A stretch of DNA of 64,000 nucleotides from Beverwykella pulmonaria (Eukaryota; Ascomycota; Dothideomycetes; Pleosporales; Melanommataceae). Below, piece by piece: positions 11,322 to 23,535 of the stretch. Below the pieces are notes generated by a model. That model was not told the origin of the DNA and did no database searches. It was given only the letters and a program-made list of their open reading frames with translations. The stretch spans positions 711,431 through 775,430 of the forward strand of contig BCHH01000015.1 of the NCBI GenBank assembly GCA_001599595.1, written 5' to 3'. A program made the position numbers and the translations under genes. The stretch's first letter is position 1, and every line of letters starts with the position of its first letter.

Positions 11322-14300
11322 GCCGTCCTTGGAAATCCAACACGTTGTCGTGGTGTTGTTGCATTTCCAACCCCGCGTGGAAACTGTTAGGCATGACGTC
11401 CCGCAGTTTGCTTCGCGCTAGACACGTGACAGCCCACCTCCATGCCCACCATCCACATATCCAATCGGACAGTACCCAAAAACGTGCATGCATATGTACT
11501 GCACAGATCAACGGTACCTTTCCAGCTTTTTGCATGTGTGAACGGAGCGCATCGGCGCTCCTTCCTCAGGGCGCCCAAAGTCCGTATGCCGACCAAACTT
11601 GTTCAAATTTTAAAAGTTTCAGTCCCATTTCGGGCGCGCCGAGCTGACAGTTTTGGACGTATTTCCGACGTGGAAGCCTGCAGCTCGAGAACAGAACTGC
11701 AAAAGCTAATGTTGGATCCATTCCGCCTGGTGCTACGTACCGTAACTTTGCTGCAGGCTAGGCATGAAGGAAGTCTCCGTGTTAGGCAGGTCCCACGTCC
11801 GGCATAGGGGTCAACGGCGAGGCTGATTTCTGGAGGCAAGTAGTACGTATATTCGACGGCTTGAGAGGAATGGGCAGGTGTATTAGACTCCTAAATCCTA
11901 CCAGAGGTTCTTAGGGATTGTTGTATATGTTAGGATTCTATAAGCTTCACCTGCTCTTTGCAGCATAGCATTGACTAATGACAGCCAAGTCGTGACGACG
12001 AACCTCTCACAGCCGATGTTTGCTGGCCGTCTCGACTACATCTTACACTGCTACTGTAATTCCAGTAGGAAGAGCGTACCCGCCTAGCTCAATTAGCTAT
12101 AGTCGCCGTAGCACTTAACAGTTGATTGACTATTGACTGTTGGCTGCTTCATCAGACATCCAAAGTTGTGCATCTAGATCATGAAGTCTCCGTCAATGTG
12201 TAAAATTCCCGCAATACGTCTAATAAAGCTGGTTCTGCATGTGACTGGGTGATTTGATCGGATACTAATGGGGCAAAGATAGTACTACAATGTGCCAAGT
12301 CTCCAAATCACCTAATTAAGAAGGTGTTTATTGCACCTCAAACCTCAGCATTTGAGCAGCGATATCCTGGCGCATATAACGGCAAGCAGTTACTTCTATC
12401 GAGACTAAGACGCATATTTCCGTCTCAACGCTCCCTGAGAGGACATTGCTAATATCCGAAGAGGGTATGACAGGTACAACAGCTTTGCGCACGTGAGAAG
12501 GGAAAACCTCTGTATGCCAACGCTGTGCTCCCTGTTTATTGTTCTAAGATCTGCAAATCGGCGCACGATGGTTCTCGGGTGAGCAATGGCTCCTCCAAGA
12601 GTAGCAGAGGCTGGGGGATGATGATGTTGACGCATGACCCTTGTGTAAGGTAAAGAGTCAAAGCATCTCTACCCATGAACATGTGTGAACCACGGTTGAA
12701 ACTGACACTTTTGTGGGGTATTGGATATGGGCTAGGACGTCCTTGTGCTTCTCAGCTGAGTACTCAAGGCATGCATTGGCACCTGACACAAAGCCGCTCT
12801 ACTATGGAACCAGGTTCTCGGATTTGCGTGCAGTTGCACTTTAGGGACGAAAGTTGCGACGGCGACACGCCATGTGCGTTACGGTATGATTTTGGGCATT
12901 GATTAGTCGGGGCTGGACCGGAGATGGTGGAGTACAATTTAGAAACATATGAGACATGTAGACTAAAGGAGATGAAAGAGGAGCTCGGATATCTGTGTCC
13001 ACGGCGCTTAGATGCGTCCTGATTCCTACTGTGGCGGGAACCCAAGCGTTCATTCGTGTTCCTATGTGATCTTAGCTATCCCTTTGTTCCCTCAGGTCAG
13101 GGTGACGGGCCATAGGAGGATTTCAGGCAGATGGCCCTCTCGGTCGTGTGAAGAAGCCACGATATGTCAATCATTAGACATGCGGTCCGAGATCATGTCG
13201 GTCGGGGGAACGACAGCGCGAAAGTAGTCCTGTTCCTGTCACACTGCCGTGGTGAAGTTCCGACTGGTGACTTCTACCCTTGCCCAGGACTGGCCGCACC
13301 TCGGGTCCTGGTTTGGTGATGGCTAGTGCTGCGGTCCCATGCTAACGTGACTTCATGAACACCGTGCAACCTCCCTAGCATATCAGCTAGAGCCAACCGA
13401 TGGAGAGAATCTTCCAACACCGTCGGGACACAGATCGTGCGCGTGCAGGGACGATTGAGATGCAACCGGTCACCGAGAATCAGCCAGTATACTGTGTACG
13501 AGACACGGAACGGGAGCAGAATCGAGCACTCAGAGCTGAATGAAATCTGCAACAATGGCTCCATCTTCGGACGCACCTGCTCACAGCTTCGTGGGGCCAA
13601 TTGCAGCGACACCATTATTGGTAGGGCAGAAGAGGCTGTGCTGCCGCGGTTGTTTTGGCAAAAGTCCGGTCTGAGGCCACGGCGGGAGCAAGGCTGCTGG
13701 GATGCGTCGTGGGTCGGGGATCAAGAGCCCTGGAAGGACAGGGAGAGGCCTGGCCTTGCATCGATCCACGAGCGGTTCAACAATTCTCCCCAGTTACCGT
13801 ATTCGGCGGCTTGTCGATACTGCAATATACATGCTGATAATCAACCGGCCTGTCTCCTATTCCTAAATACGTGGTTATAGTACAAAACCTGCTCGATCTC
13901 TGTGAGTTGTTGATGATGTTTCTCTGTTTAGCAACACCACGCGCCCACTATTTGATATCGCATGTACCAGGGAGCTGGCGCGACGTGCTGTGTGGGAGCC
14001 TTGGATGCAGTTAAGGTTTGGCGCACTGTGCACTGTCGGCTGTTTAGCCACCCTAGCTGGGCTCGCTTTTGCGTGCTCGATGCCCGTCGCCCGCTGTCGA
14101 TGCAGCGCCATGCCTGCTAATACCGCCGCCCGTAAGACGCGCCACGAGGTGCTGCCGTCGACTCGCGGGAGAGCGCGTCCGGGGCAGTAAACGGGCGCGA
14201 GGTGGACCAGAGACGTCGCCAGATGTTCCTCCCCTTCCCCCGCCTGGGCTTCCACCTCGACGGCGGCTGGCAGCAAGGTTAATAATAATAATTGCGGGCA

Positions 14301-14760
14301 TCACTCTGAAAAGCTGACGGGGGCATCCCAGGGACGCTCATAAGAGGCCAATATCAGGAACACCCACCGCTCACGGGAGGCGGTCGTCAGGCTGTGAGTG
14401 GTGAGCCCATCAGAAGCAAGTCCCGCCGCCCACGTTTTCCAATCTGCCTCCCCCCGGCCCAGCACCCATCCCGTGCTGCTGCTCCGCGCTCCGCTACCCG
14501 CCCCCGAGACGACACGACAGGAGGAATGCGCTGCTGCTGCTCTGCTGCGAGTCGTGTGTTGTGTGTAGGGCATGGCCTGCAACTGTAACTGCAACTGCAA
14601 CTGCATCTGCCGCTGCCATCTGTCGTGCTGCGCGCAGCTGTCCGTGTTCCCCTCTGTCTGACAGTCGATGCACCTGTTCGCGCGCGAGACCACCCGCAGC
14701 CATATTAGGTGCCAGGTGCAGCCAGCCGCCACTAGAGCGCTGCTGAGATCTTCCACGAAG
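11322..14760. other. Long gene-poor region
   Basis: About 3.4 kb with only short frames in all six readings and no recognisable protein. The part from 13900 to 14760 is GC-rich. A hexamer microsatellite (AACTGC-like, 14581-14616) lies near the right end. No transposon remains, tRNA or rRNA were recognised. Confidence 0.5.
14581..14616 (+). repeat. AACTGC hexamer microsatellite
   Basis: Six tandem hexamers: AACTGT, three AACTGC, then ATCTGC and CGCTGC. A similar array occurs at 34664-34693 upstream of the UBE2Z-like gene. Confidence 0.8.
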
Positions 14761-15998
14761 CCTTGATTGAACCATTTCCACGTGCTCCCGCCTTTGTTCG
14801 CGGCTCTGGCGATTGGCTGCCCTTGCGGATCTGCTCCGTCAAGTCTGGTGCCCTCCACACCTCCACCTCGACATCCATCGCGACTTGTTGCACACACACC
14901 TCAAGACCACCAACCGTCCGCGACCCTCTGCCAGTGTCCTGTGTCACCCCTTCGACACGCAATTGTGCTCTGCTGCCCCCCTGGGTTCGTCTGCATCCGT
15001 CTATGCAAGGCACGCCGTCTTCCTTCACCTGGCCTCGACGGCAACAACAGTCGACTGCCGCCCTTCCCTCTCCAGCTTCCGGTCTCCAGCGTCTAGTGTG
15101 AGCGCAAACCCGCCCTTTCTCGACCCGGATGCCTGCTGTTCTTGCTCGACGGACCCCTCTGGTTGCTCCCGCCCGCGCGCAAACACGCCCACGACTGCTG
15201 GTGTCATCGCATCTGCCCCTCTGACTTTCTTTTCTGCCGCTTCTTCTTTCTTTGGGGCACCAGCCTGACCGACCTCCCTCTGTACGACCTAACCTAGGCG
15301 CTTCTACCTAGTTGCTCGGCCGCCCGCCAGCTGCTCCGAGTCAATTGCTCTCTTCGGCGTCTCACTCGACGCCCGAGTCGCACTCGATCCTCCACCACCC
15401 CTCGCCATCGCGTCAACCCAGATCCAGCCATCTGAACGCCGTGCGCCTGCGATCGCCAGCAGAGCCCGCACTGTGAGCGACTGCAGCCACATCCGCTCCC
15501 GCTGCGAGCACGTCGTTGAGGTTCATGGTGCATTCGTAGTGGGCCACAGGGTTATCTCTCCTTTGCCCTGGTGTTGCTCCCCGCCAAAAGAAGCTCGACC
15601 CTCACCATCGTTGTCTGCCGCGGCGGAGCATTGTCTGCTAGCTACCGGCTTCAGACCGCCGTAGACTGACGCCAGCCTTCCAGTTTCCTGGATCCCATCC
15701 ATTGCGCCTGCCGTTCGAGATCGAGCGTGCTTGGCATTCGGCCTTGCGAACGTGAGCGCCATTCTGGGAAGTCGCCAACATCCCGTGCGCCCTCGACACC
15801 CCTCCTCCCGCTTTCGCATTTCCTCGAGTCCTCGCCCTCTCCACCACATCAGTCTATTCTTCCTCGCCGTCTCGTCACTCTCCTCGCGGACAGCACTATC
15901 CTCACGCCTCACTTGCTCGCACGCCATTGGCCTGAGCTCCACGTCCTTCCCACGCGTCGTACTCTCAAGAGCACGACGGTTAGCTTTCAACTGCCGCC
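14761..15998 (+). promoter_or_regulatory. Long pyrimidine-rich upstream region or leader of the bHLH gene
   Basis: About 1.2 kb of C/T-rich plus-strand sequence runs up to the ATG at 15999. It contains several upstream ATGs, for example at 15003, 15129 and 15525. Long C/T-rich leaders are common before regulatory genes in filamentous ascomycetes. The transcription start cannot be placed from sequence alone. Confidence 0.4.
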
Positions 15999-17746
15999 AT
16001 GGAGCCTCTCTCTCAGCAACGGCCGCCAGTACCTGGCGGCCTATCTCAAAGCCAAGCACTGCCATCCATTGCCTCTCTGACTAACACTCTCACTCCCTCT
16101 GAGCAGAGCCCCGTTCGCCTTAGACAGCACTCAGAAGCTCGCGACGCTCGCGACTCGGGTAACTGGTCTATTTCCCAAAGCAAGCGTAAGTAATACCCAT
16201 TTTATTCCTGTCCCCTATTGTCCGAACGGCAGCTCTCTCCTGCTCAATTCCTCTCAATTTTTCCTCGCTCACTCTAACAAGATACCCCAGACTCATCGGG
16301 CGTGTCAAACACCACGGGTCTTCAGCTTCAGACGATCCTCAACGCTGAGGACTCACCGTCACGCAACTCTGTACCTGATACGCCTTCTTCAGCTAGATAT
16401 CCTTCCGGACTCTCACAGGTATATTTCTCGCTCCTCTTCGCAACTTCACATCTGACAGTGGCACAGAACAATGCTCTACCATCTCTCAACCAGGGGTTTG
16501 ATAACCGCCTGAGCTTTGAAGCCGGCTCACACTTCGATTCTCGACGCAGCAGTGTTGACAGCCGCATGAATGCAGGGATGAACCACCTGGCCATCGGCCC
16601 GGCCTCGCCGTACGATAGTCAGAACGCTTCTCGCGTGTCCCTTGTCTCCAACCTCCAGCAACAACGGGGGATCACGAACGCCGAACAGCGTCCAAATGGC
16701 GCTTCTCCGCTCTCCCCTTTGGGCCCTCGAGCTGGTCCGCGTGTGCAACACCCACCGCGACGGGCTCCCGTAATCAATCCCAACCCCAGGAGCGTATCAG
16801 GAATGCCAGATCCGATGGCTGCTGCTCCAACAAAGGGTTATGCTTGGGCCTTCCCCGCTGAGTTTGAACCTGATGATAGAAGGGGATCTAGCAGCGGTGA
16901 GTCTAGCATCGACCAATCTATTCCATCGCGTCAGAACAGCTTCGCCACGTCAGTCAACAGTAGTGTTTTTACTGCGGACTCTCATCTCCCAGGCCAGAAG
17001 CGATTAGAAGATGGCACGCATACCTATCATTATCCAATTACTTTTCAGCATTCTGACTTTGACTAGATCCAACTACCCACCACCATTCGATGCAGCATCG
17101 AAATGTCACGAATCTTCAGAGTCCGGAGAATCCAGCTTCCCCTGGCAGCGGCAACTACAGTCGGACCCCTGAACTTCGCGTCAGCCACAAGATGGCTGAA
17201 AGAAAACGAAGAAGTGAGATGAAGAACTTGTTCGATGAACTAAACAACATTCTACCCAACTCTCCAGGGAGCAAGTCTAGCAAGTGGGAGATTCTAACCA
17301 AGTGTATGCCAACCTAACACGTTCTGTATAGACCTTGTGCTGATGATCATCTAGCCATTGAATACATCAAAAACTTGGGACGAGCACACGAGCTCGCGCG
17401 GGCCGAAAATGCACGATTACGTCCCGATGCTGAGTTCTGTCGAAGGGCCCAAGAAGAGAATGAGTTGCTGCGCAATGAATTGGCTGCTGTGTGGCAGCAC
17501 CTCCGCCGTGTCGAGCCTGGTAATCCGCACGTCTACGGAAGCATGACCGGTATGCTTGCTCAGCAGCATGCAACCACACCCGCTGCTACGACGACAATCC
17601 TCCCACCCCTCCAGCAGCAGCAAGCACAGGCGCAGGCACAGGCACAAGCACAGGCACAACCCCCGCAGTGGGGTGCGTCGAACGCGACTGCGATGCAAGG
17701 AGTTGAATTCGGTGGTATTCGCCCTTACGAACACTCGCACCGCTAG
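15999..17746 (+). CDS. Basic helix-loop-helix transcription factor
   Basis: A nuclear DNA-binding protein with five exons: 15999-16185, 16291-16418, 16467-17013, 17067-17303 and 17355-17746, giving 496 aa. Residues 1-330 are Ser/Pro-rich and disordered. The bHLH follows (SHKMAERKRRSEMKNLFDEL, then NILPNSPGSKSSKWEILTK and IEYIKNLGRA). The basic region has His, Glu and Arg at the three contact positions, typical of E-box (CACGTG-type) binders. A leucine-rich extension follows (AEFCRRAQEENELLRNELAA), then a Gln/Ala repeat tract near 17615-17660. Intron 2 (48 nt) has a length divisible by three and no stop, so it could be retained. Intron 3 appears to use a GC donor (ATG/GCACGC), chosen because it alone keeps phase and the conserved RLEDD...HHHSMQH junction. 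The target genes are unknown. Confidence 0.88.
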
Positions 17747-20700
17747 ATGATGCTACCAGCTGCTTGAAGACTCCTACGGGGGTTACAGTCTTCGCACCTT
17801 GTGCTTTTGTACACTAGCATGTTCTGCATTACCCACGACTCACGGATTTTGGTCATATATGTCTCTACCTCAAAATCGTCCAACTCGGCGCTAATTTCTT
17901 TTGTTACGAACGAGCGCGGTTGTTGCAGTTATACCAATCTTACTGCATGTGTGTTTTCCTTTGTCACATAAGAGGAGGAATCATCAGGATCAGCAACGAG
18001 GTGTTGCTCCCTACAGCAGAAAAGAACAAACGCCGCTTGATCCGCCGGCACTCTCTCCTGTAGCATCTTCTTCGGAATATCGGAATATTTATGGGGTATC
18101 TTGGAGGTAATTCAATTCTACATTTACACGGACTGTTCATGTCTGGTTTCGGTGCAGTTAGGATGGATGGATGGGTTATAGGAATGGCGGTCCTGGGATG
18201 GCTATGGTTTGGGTTTGGACTTTTGATCCTAAAAGTATGCTTCGCGCATGTATCCTAGCAGATACGGTTTTTTACACGGGGTGGCTTGGTGGAATGTTTT
18301 CTACTACTAAAGATTCTGGCATGTTTGTCTGGGACGGGAATACAATATCTGAAATGAGACCTATTCGCGCTGTTTTGGCACGCAAGCAGAGGTAGAAGCC
18401 CGCAACTTTTCTGATGCTTTGGTTTCAATGTCGCTGGGGAGAAGTGCTTGTTGTGCTGAAGGGACACTGCGAATTTGTTATGGTGCAGGTGCATTGTGTC
18501 ACCTTTGCTTCGTTTTCTTTGCTTTTCACATCTGTGCCGCATTTGATGGTATACAGAGCACTAGGGAATGGTGGCCCCACTGCAAACTCCCTGGTTAAGG
18601 TGCGAGACGGTGAATCAGGTATTTTTGTATCTGTCTGTGGCGAGGGGCAAGGCCGACGACCCAAATCGAAACATCCCCCGCGTTTTTGAATCACGATAAA
18701 CGCATGCATTTTCTTTGCCATGAAACCGAAACGCCCGATGGCGGGGTGTGTGGTTTTGAACTGATTTATCGACTGACTGATTTGAGAGTGGAGTGGAACG
18801 TGGAGGTGGGATTTATTTTTGGCTGGCGGGATGGATGCAGGATCCACTTTTCACGATGAGTATCCCCGCTCGGGATGGCGGCATTCCGGATTATTTTTGT
18901 TTGCTGTTTAGAGGGCGCGGGATAGGATGAGATGGTTTGGGAAATAAGAGAATTGTGGGAATTCTGTAGTATTTTTTGGGGTTTGGAAGTCAAGGGGTTG
19001 GGTTAGGTTGGTTGCCTTGTGCGGATTGTGAAGGTTTACGTCTCGGGATTGTTTGTGATTGTTGCGATAGAAATAGAGATTAAGAGTTTATGTATTATTG
19101 GGGATGAGCCCTGCTGCTGGATGTGTCGTGAATCGTTGTATTCTGTTGAAATGGCGTCGTGGATTCATGTTCCCACCGAGCCAGGGAGAGTTGGCCTGTA
19201 CATGGTGGTAGATGTTCTGTGGATTGAAGATTGAGATCTGAATATAGGTTTAGTCTTTCTGTCAGATACAATAATATTGCTCAGGGTGTGTTTTGCTTGA
19301 AAGTTGACTCGTGGCATCCATCCGTACAAAGACATCCACTGTGTGGTGCCTTGGGAGAGGAAAGTGGGTCCGATCGATTCATTCACCATAGGTTAGAGCC
19401 TGTAAGTTATTAGTGGTATATCATAGAGGAAAATGGTCTAACTTCTCTCGTGGTCTGAAGTGGAATCGCAGCACCTGCAGCAGATCAGAACGAGCAACAC
19501 ATAACCCACCCTCCACCCATGCAAGGCATCGATTCACAGGTCGAAGAAATGTTAACAGTTCATCTACATTCGCTTCCCCTGTGGGTACACTCATTCTGTC
19601 CCGTAGCAAACTTTCGTCGGAGACACTAGAGAATTCTTCCACCCACTCTGCCCATGCTACATTCCTTAGCCATATGCCACAGCTATCAACAGCCACCTAA
19701 GCGCATACATAGTCCTCATACTATAGTCTAGAGATTTGCCGTCACAATACCCGTTGGCATAAACCACAGACATGCCTCTGATATCAGCCCTATAACAACA
19801 ACACGCTCCTCCCGTATCAGCCCTATAACAATCCTATATCTATAGCATTAACAGCCAGCCCAACCCAGTGCTATAACCCGCCAATATCAAAAGCTCGGAT
19901 CTGACTCCGTTCCACGCATAAATTATTCAACACCAGCTCCGCATTGACGCCGACCGCGATTCATGCCAGCACTGACACGATGGGAAAAATGATGTGCTGC
20001 GGGAGACGAGTGTCAAGGATCGGGGAAGTCAAAGCCTTGTGTCCGAGCAAGATATATGTCCATCTTCCTATATCCGTGCAAACCCCCGCTGTCGATTCGA
20101 GAGTCATGGAACCGTAGGGAAGCCGACTTAGGTGGCGATCCTATCCTCAGGATTCTGACTCGGACTCGGGCAAGGGATTTGGCGAAGGGTACCCCGTACA
20201 AATCACAAAACATGATAGAATAGAGCGAACAGACAGATGCACGACTTGAAGGCACTAGGGTCCAGATAGGGGCACGCATGACAAAGAACATCTAGTACAA
20301 TCGGACCACACTTGACATAAGGAGACGTTTGCTGGGTAGTTTACAGACAAGATAAGACAATAGTGTTCTAACCCACTCAGAGCCCGCAAGTAATGCAACC
20401 AGCGAATGTGAGCAGAAGGACTCGGCCAATCAATCCAAAACACTTCGGCTTGGAAAGTAGTAGTCGTCCTAAAAACAACAGTTTGCCAAGCCAGAAACCA
20501 GTGGATATCGTACCCAATCAAATCAAGCTTGACGCCCGTTACGCTACACGTTACGCTACGTTGCGCTACACTGCGCTACACTGCGCTACACTGCGCTACA
20601 CTGCGCTACACTGCGCTGTGCATCGCTCAACGAACCATAAACAAACCCGAAAATATACAAAGAAACAGGCCGGAAGTTCCCAAAGGAAAGAGACCGTAGT

Positions 20701-20824
20701 ACTCCACCGATCCAGGTCGTCTCATTTTAAGCATCATGAAGGCCGTGCCTTTCGTTCGTTAATCCGTTAGATGATCGTGCTCAGGGCAAGGAGATCTCCA
20801 CATGGTGCGGGTCCAATTCAACAC
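17747..20824. other. Gene-poor region between convergent genes
   Basis: Three kilobases with no supported gene. It must include the 3' untranslated ends of the bHLH gene and of the NTF2-like gene. It contains the 10-bp tandem repeat at 20538-20617. Sequence around 17900-19300 is T/G-rich on the plus strand with only short frames. Confidence 0.5.
20538..20617 (+). repeat. 10-bp tandem repeat CTGCGCTACA
   Basis: Four perfect 10-bp units span 20571-20610, flanked by partial copies (20562-20570 and 20611-20617). They are preceded by a degenerate 12-bp form (CGTTACGCTACA) from about 20538. It lies about 210 bp downstream of the stop codon of the minus-strand NTF2-like gene. Confidence 0.9.
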
Positions 20825-22669
20825 TTAGAAGTCCCAGAACCCCTTATGTCCTGCTGTGGCTGCTTTGGACGATTTGGGCTTCTCATACGTCGACTCGTCG
20901 TCTGAGTCGCCGATTGCCCAGCCCCTACCTACATCATTCCGCCCACCCATACCATTGCCACTAGTTTTGATTCCGTTGCTCCTCGTGTTCTCCTTTTCTT
21001 TCGTGGTCTGCTCGGGGGATTGCTCGTAGTGACCCCAGTGCGGGTCCATATTCTTAAGCACTTGCTTGTGATCGTGGGTGTTGTTCTGATGGCGGCCGTT
21101 GGACTGAGAATAGGTATCTTCCTGACCGGGCTCGTCCTTCATCTCCCAATGGGCACTGAAGTCTTTGCTGCGGTTCTCGTTCTTGATCGCGGTTGTGACA
21201 TCGCCAAGGGGACGCTTCACATCGCCTTTGTGGGCATCTTCCTCTTCGTCGTCTGATGTAGTATGAGTGACATGATCCTTGTACAACCCGAGTCCCTTGT
21301 TGTGAAGACGGCCTTTTCCGGGTACGTCCTTGGTCTTCTGCGCCGCTGGGGTGCCATCATCTACAAACTGGAAGTGAGGATCGGCATCGGGGCGCGCCTT
21401 ATGAACAATGGGACGGCGGACTGGAGATGTCTCGTCCTGTTATCCAACAAAGTCAGCAAACATGGATCAAGGAGGCGCAGGCACGGGAACCACCTGGAGA
21501 TATTCTAGATGAAAAAAAAAAAAAAAGGACCGACCTCGTCATCGCTCCACCCAATGTGTCGAACAGCTTGGGCGAGGATCTTCGTCTTGGGCTTCTCTGG
21601 CGTGACAAAGTCTTCAAAGTTCCACTGGGAGTCGTGCTTGGACTTATTCGTCGAGACCGCCGGTTCACGCACCTTCGGTGTTGCTTCATCGTCGTCATTG
21701 CCGAGGTCGAAGTGATTGTACTTCTTTGCGTTGGTCTTGACGCTCATTGGGGTTGCCATGGCCCTCTCCTCTTCGGTATCTTGCTCAAACAGGCGATTTG
21801 GCTTGAAGTTCTTACCGCCACCGGATTTCGCGGGAATTCCAGCCTGCTTGGCCGGGGTTGCATCGCCGCCAGAGGATAATGGCTCCGCGCCTGCAAACAG
21901 ATCCGAGTAGTCGCGGGGCGGGGGCTTCATGGACGTGGCGCGTGGGGCGGCCGGCCGATTGGGGAAGGAACTGCTCTGCTCCTGGTCGATATCACGAGGC
22001 TGGAAGAGAGACAAGGTCGCGTGAGGGTCATTGGTGGCGCTCCTAGAGGTAGCAGGGCGATCTGCAGCGGAGAGTTCATCGCGCCCACGGGAGGCAGTCG
22101 AGCGGCGGGACGATGGAGCCGACGCCGGCTGTGCAACTGCTGCTGCGTTGGTCGCAATGAGACGCGCCTGGTCCTTCCCGTCGCGGATGGGCCAGTTGCG
22201 AGCGCGCGCGCCGATGACATCGATCTGTTTGAGCAGCGAGCCTTGGTCCCAGTACAGACGCACCTGCACGATCTTCTGGTCTTTGTCGAAGTGGACGATG
22301 TGGACCTGCGCAGCTGTCAGGTTCTTGCGCGGAGTTCCCGGACAACATGTGGGGACGTACCATTGGGAAGGTCACGATGCGGTCCGACACAAAGTTGTCG
22401 TCAAGGCCAGGCAAATATGCGCCACCACTAGAAATGAACTCTAGTGTCGTCTCCACGTCCAGGGCCAGTTCGTGGGCGCCCTCGACCACGCCGAGCACCT
22501 TGTCGCCCGTCTTCTTGATCAGCTTCTCCTGCACGGCGAGGTGCTTTAGTATGGCGGCAGCATTGTTGATGCTCGTCAAGGTGGGAACGTAGTGCAGCGT
22601 CGCGTTGTCGGCGAGCGCGTCGGCGGACGGATTGTTCAGGTATGCCTGGTACTTTGCGCTGAGCGACAT
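20825..22669 (-). CDS. NTF2-like domain protein with a long disordered C-terminus
   Basis: Three exons: 22361-22669, 21535-22305 and 20825-21436, giving 563 aa. Residues 1 to about 150 look like an NTF2/SnoaL-type alpha-beta fold (helical start SAKYQAYLNNPSAD, later VVEGAHELALDVETTLEFIS and VHIVHFDKDQKIVQVRLYWD). The rest is low-complexity and charged, with a recurring short pattern of an aromatic pair followed by acidic residues: NHFDLGNDDD, QWNFEDFVTP, HIGWSDDE, HFQFVDDGTP, HWEMKDEP, HWGHYEQSP and a final GFWDF. The repeats suggest linear docking motifs (inference). The second intron starts GTCGGTCC followed by about 15 T. I do not know the function. A conserved fungal protein of this layout seems likely. 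Confidence 0.75.
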
Positions 22670-23535
22670 GATGGGCGCGCGACTGCGGGATACGTATGTT
22701 GCGTGTGAAATGCACTGTAGTCGTGGTAGTCGTGTTGCGTACAGATAGGGAGGTGTAGTAGAGTGGGGCGGGAGACGCGGTGGTGAGCAGGTAAACAAAA
22801 AATTATTGGTGTTGTGGACAGAGAAAGGAGTGAAACCAGGTGGAAGGCGCAGCCGGCGAGGGGGTAACCAAGGTGTACAAGGGAAATATCAGGAGCAACA
22901 CACACACCACAAATGATCGCCTTGAGGATGAATTGCTGCGCGACTATGCAGGGGCCGTCCCGGACAGAAATATTTGGGATGCGGTCATAGGGCACAGCAG
23001 CCACACGCGCCACAGGTTCCGTGCACTGTGGAGAGGCACAAAACAAAATAAAGAACTACCATGTGTGCATCAGAATTCGCTACCAACGGTGCTTGGAGGC
23101 TTTCGTTCGCAAAGCTGTCCAAAGTATACAAGAGACCAAGGGTCGAAGCCAACACTCGCCTACTGTTCCGCGCCTCCATCACAGCAACAGCCGACGTTAG
23201 TTGTTTCAGATGAATGCAACAAGATGAGCTCGTATCCATGGCTCGCACCGCCATCACGTGCCATACATTAAAATGGACAAACCACAGAGAGTAAGACGTC
23301 GACTGAGAAGAAGCGCCTGCAAACGCTGCCACACCGTAATTACAAAGATTCATAACTTGCAAATGAGCGTGTACTGGGTAGAGAAGATCTTCCAGCCATT
23401 TGTGGGTGGAACAATAGAGCCTCGTCTGGCAGAGGGAGCAGAACGGTGCAGGACTCGCCTGACGGTCGTGACTGCTCTCTCCAGACGAGCTTGTGGGGTA
23501 TTCCTTGTCATATCCTAGCTCTTGCGTGCATTCGC
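22670..23535. other. Intergenic region
   Basis: The promoter side of the NTF2-like gene (to about 23000) and the 3' flank of the MFS gene, both on the minus strand. No gene was recognised in the short frames. Confidence 0.55.

Noticed and set aside
14301..14897. 198-codon minus-strand frame before the bHLH gene
   Set aside because: Contains the hexamer repeat as poly-QL; no other protein-like feature.
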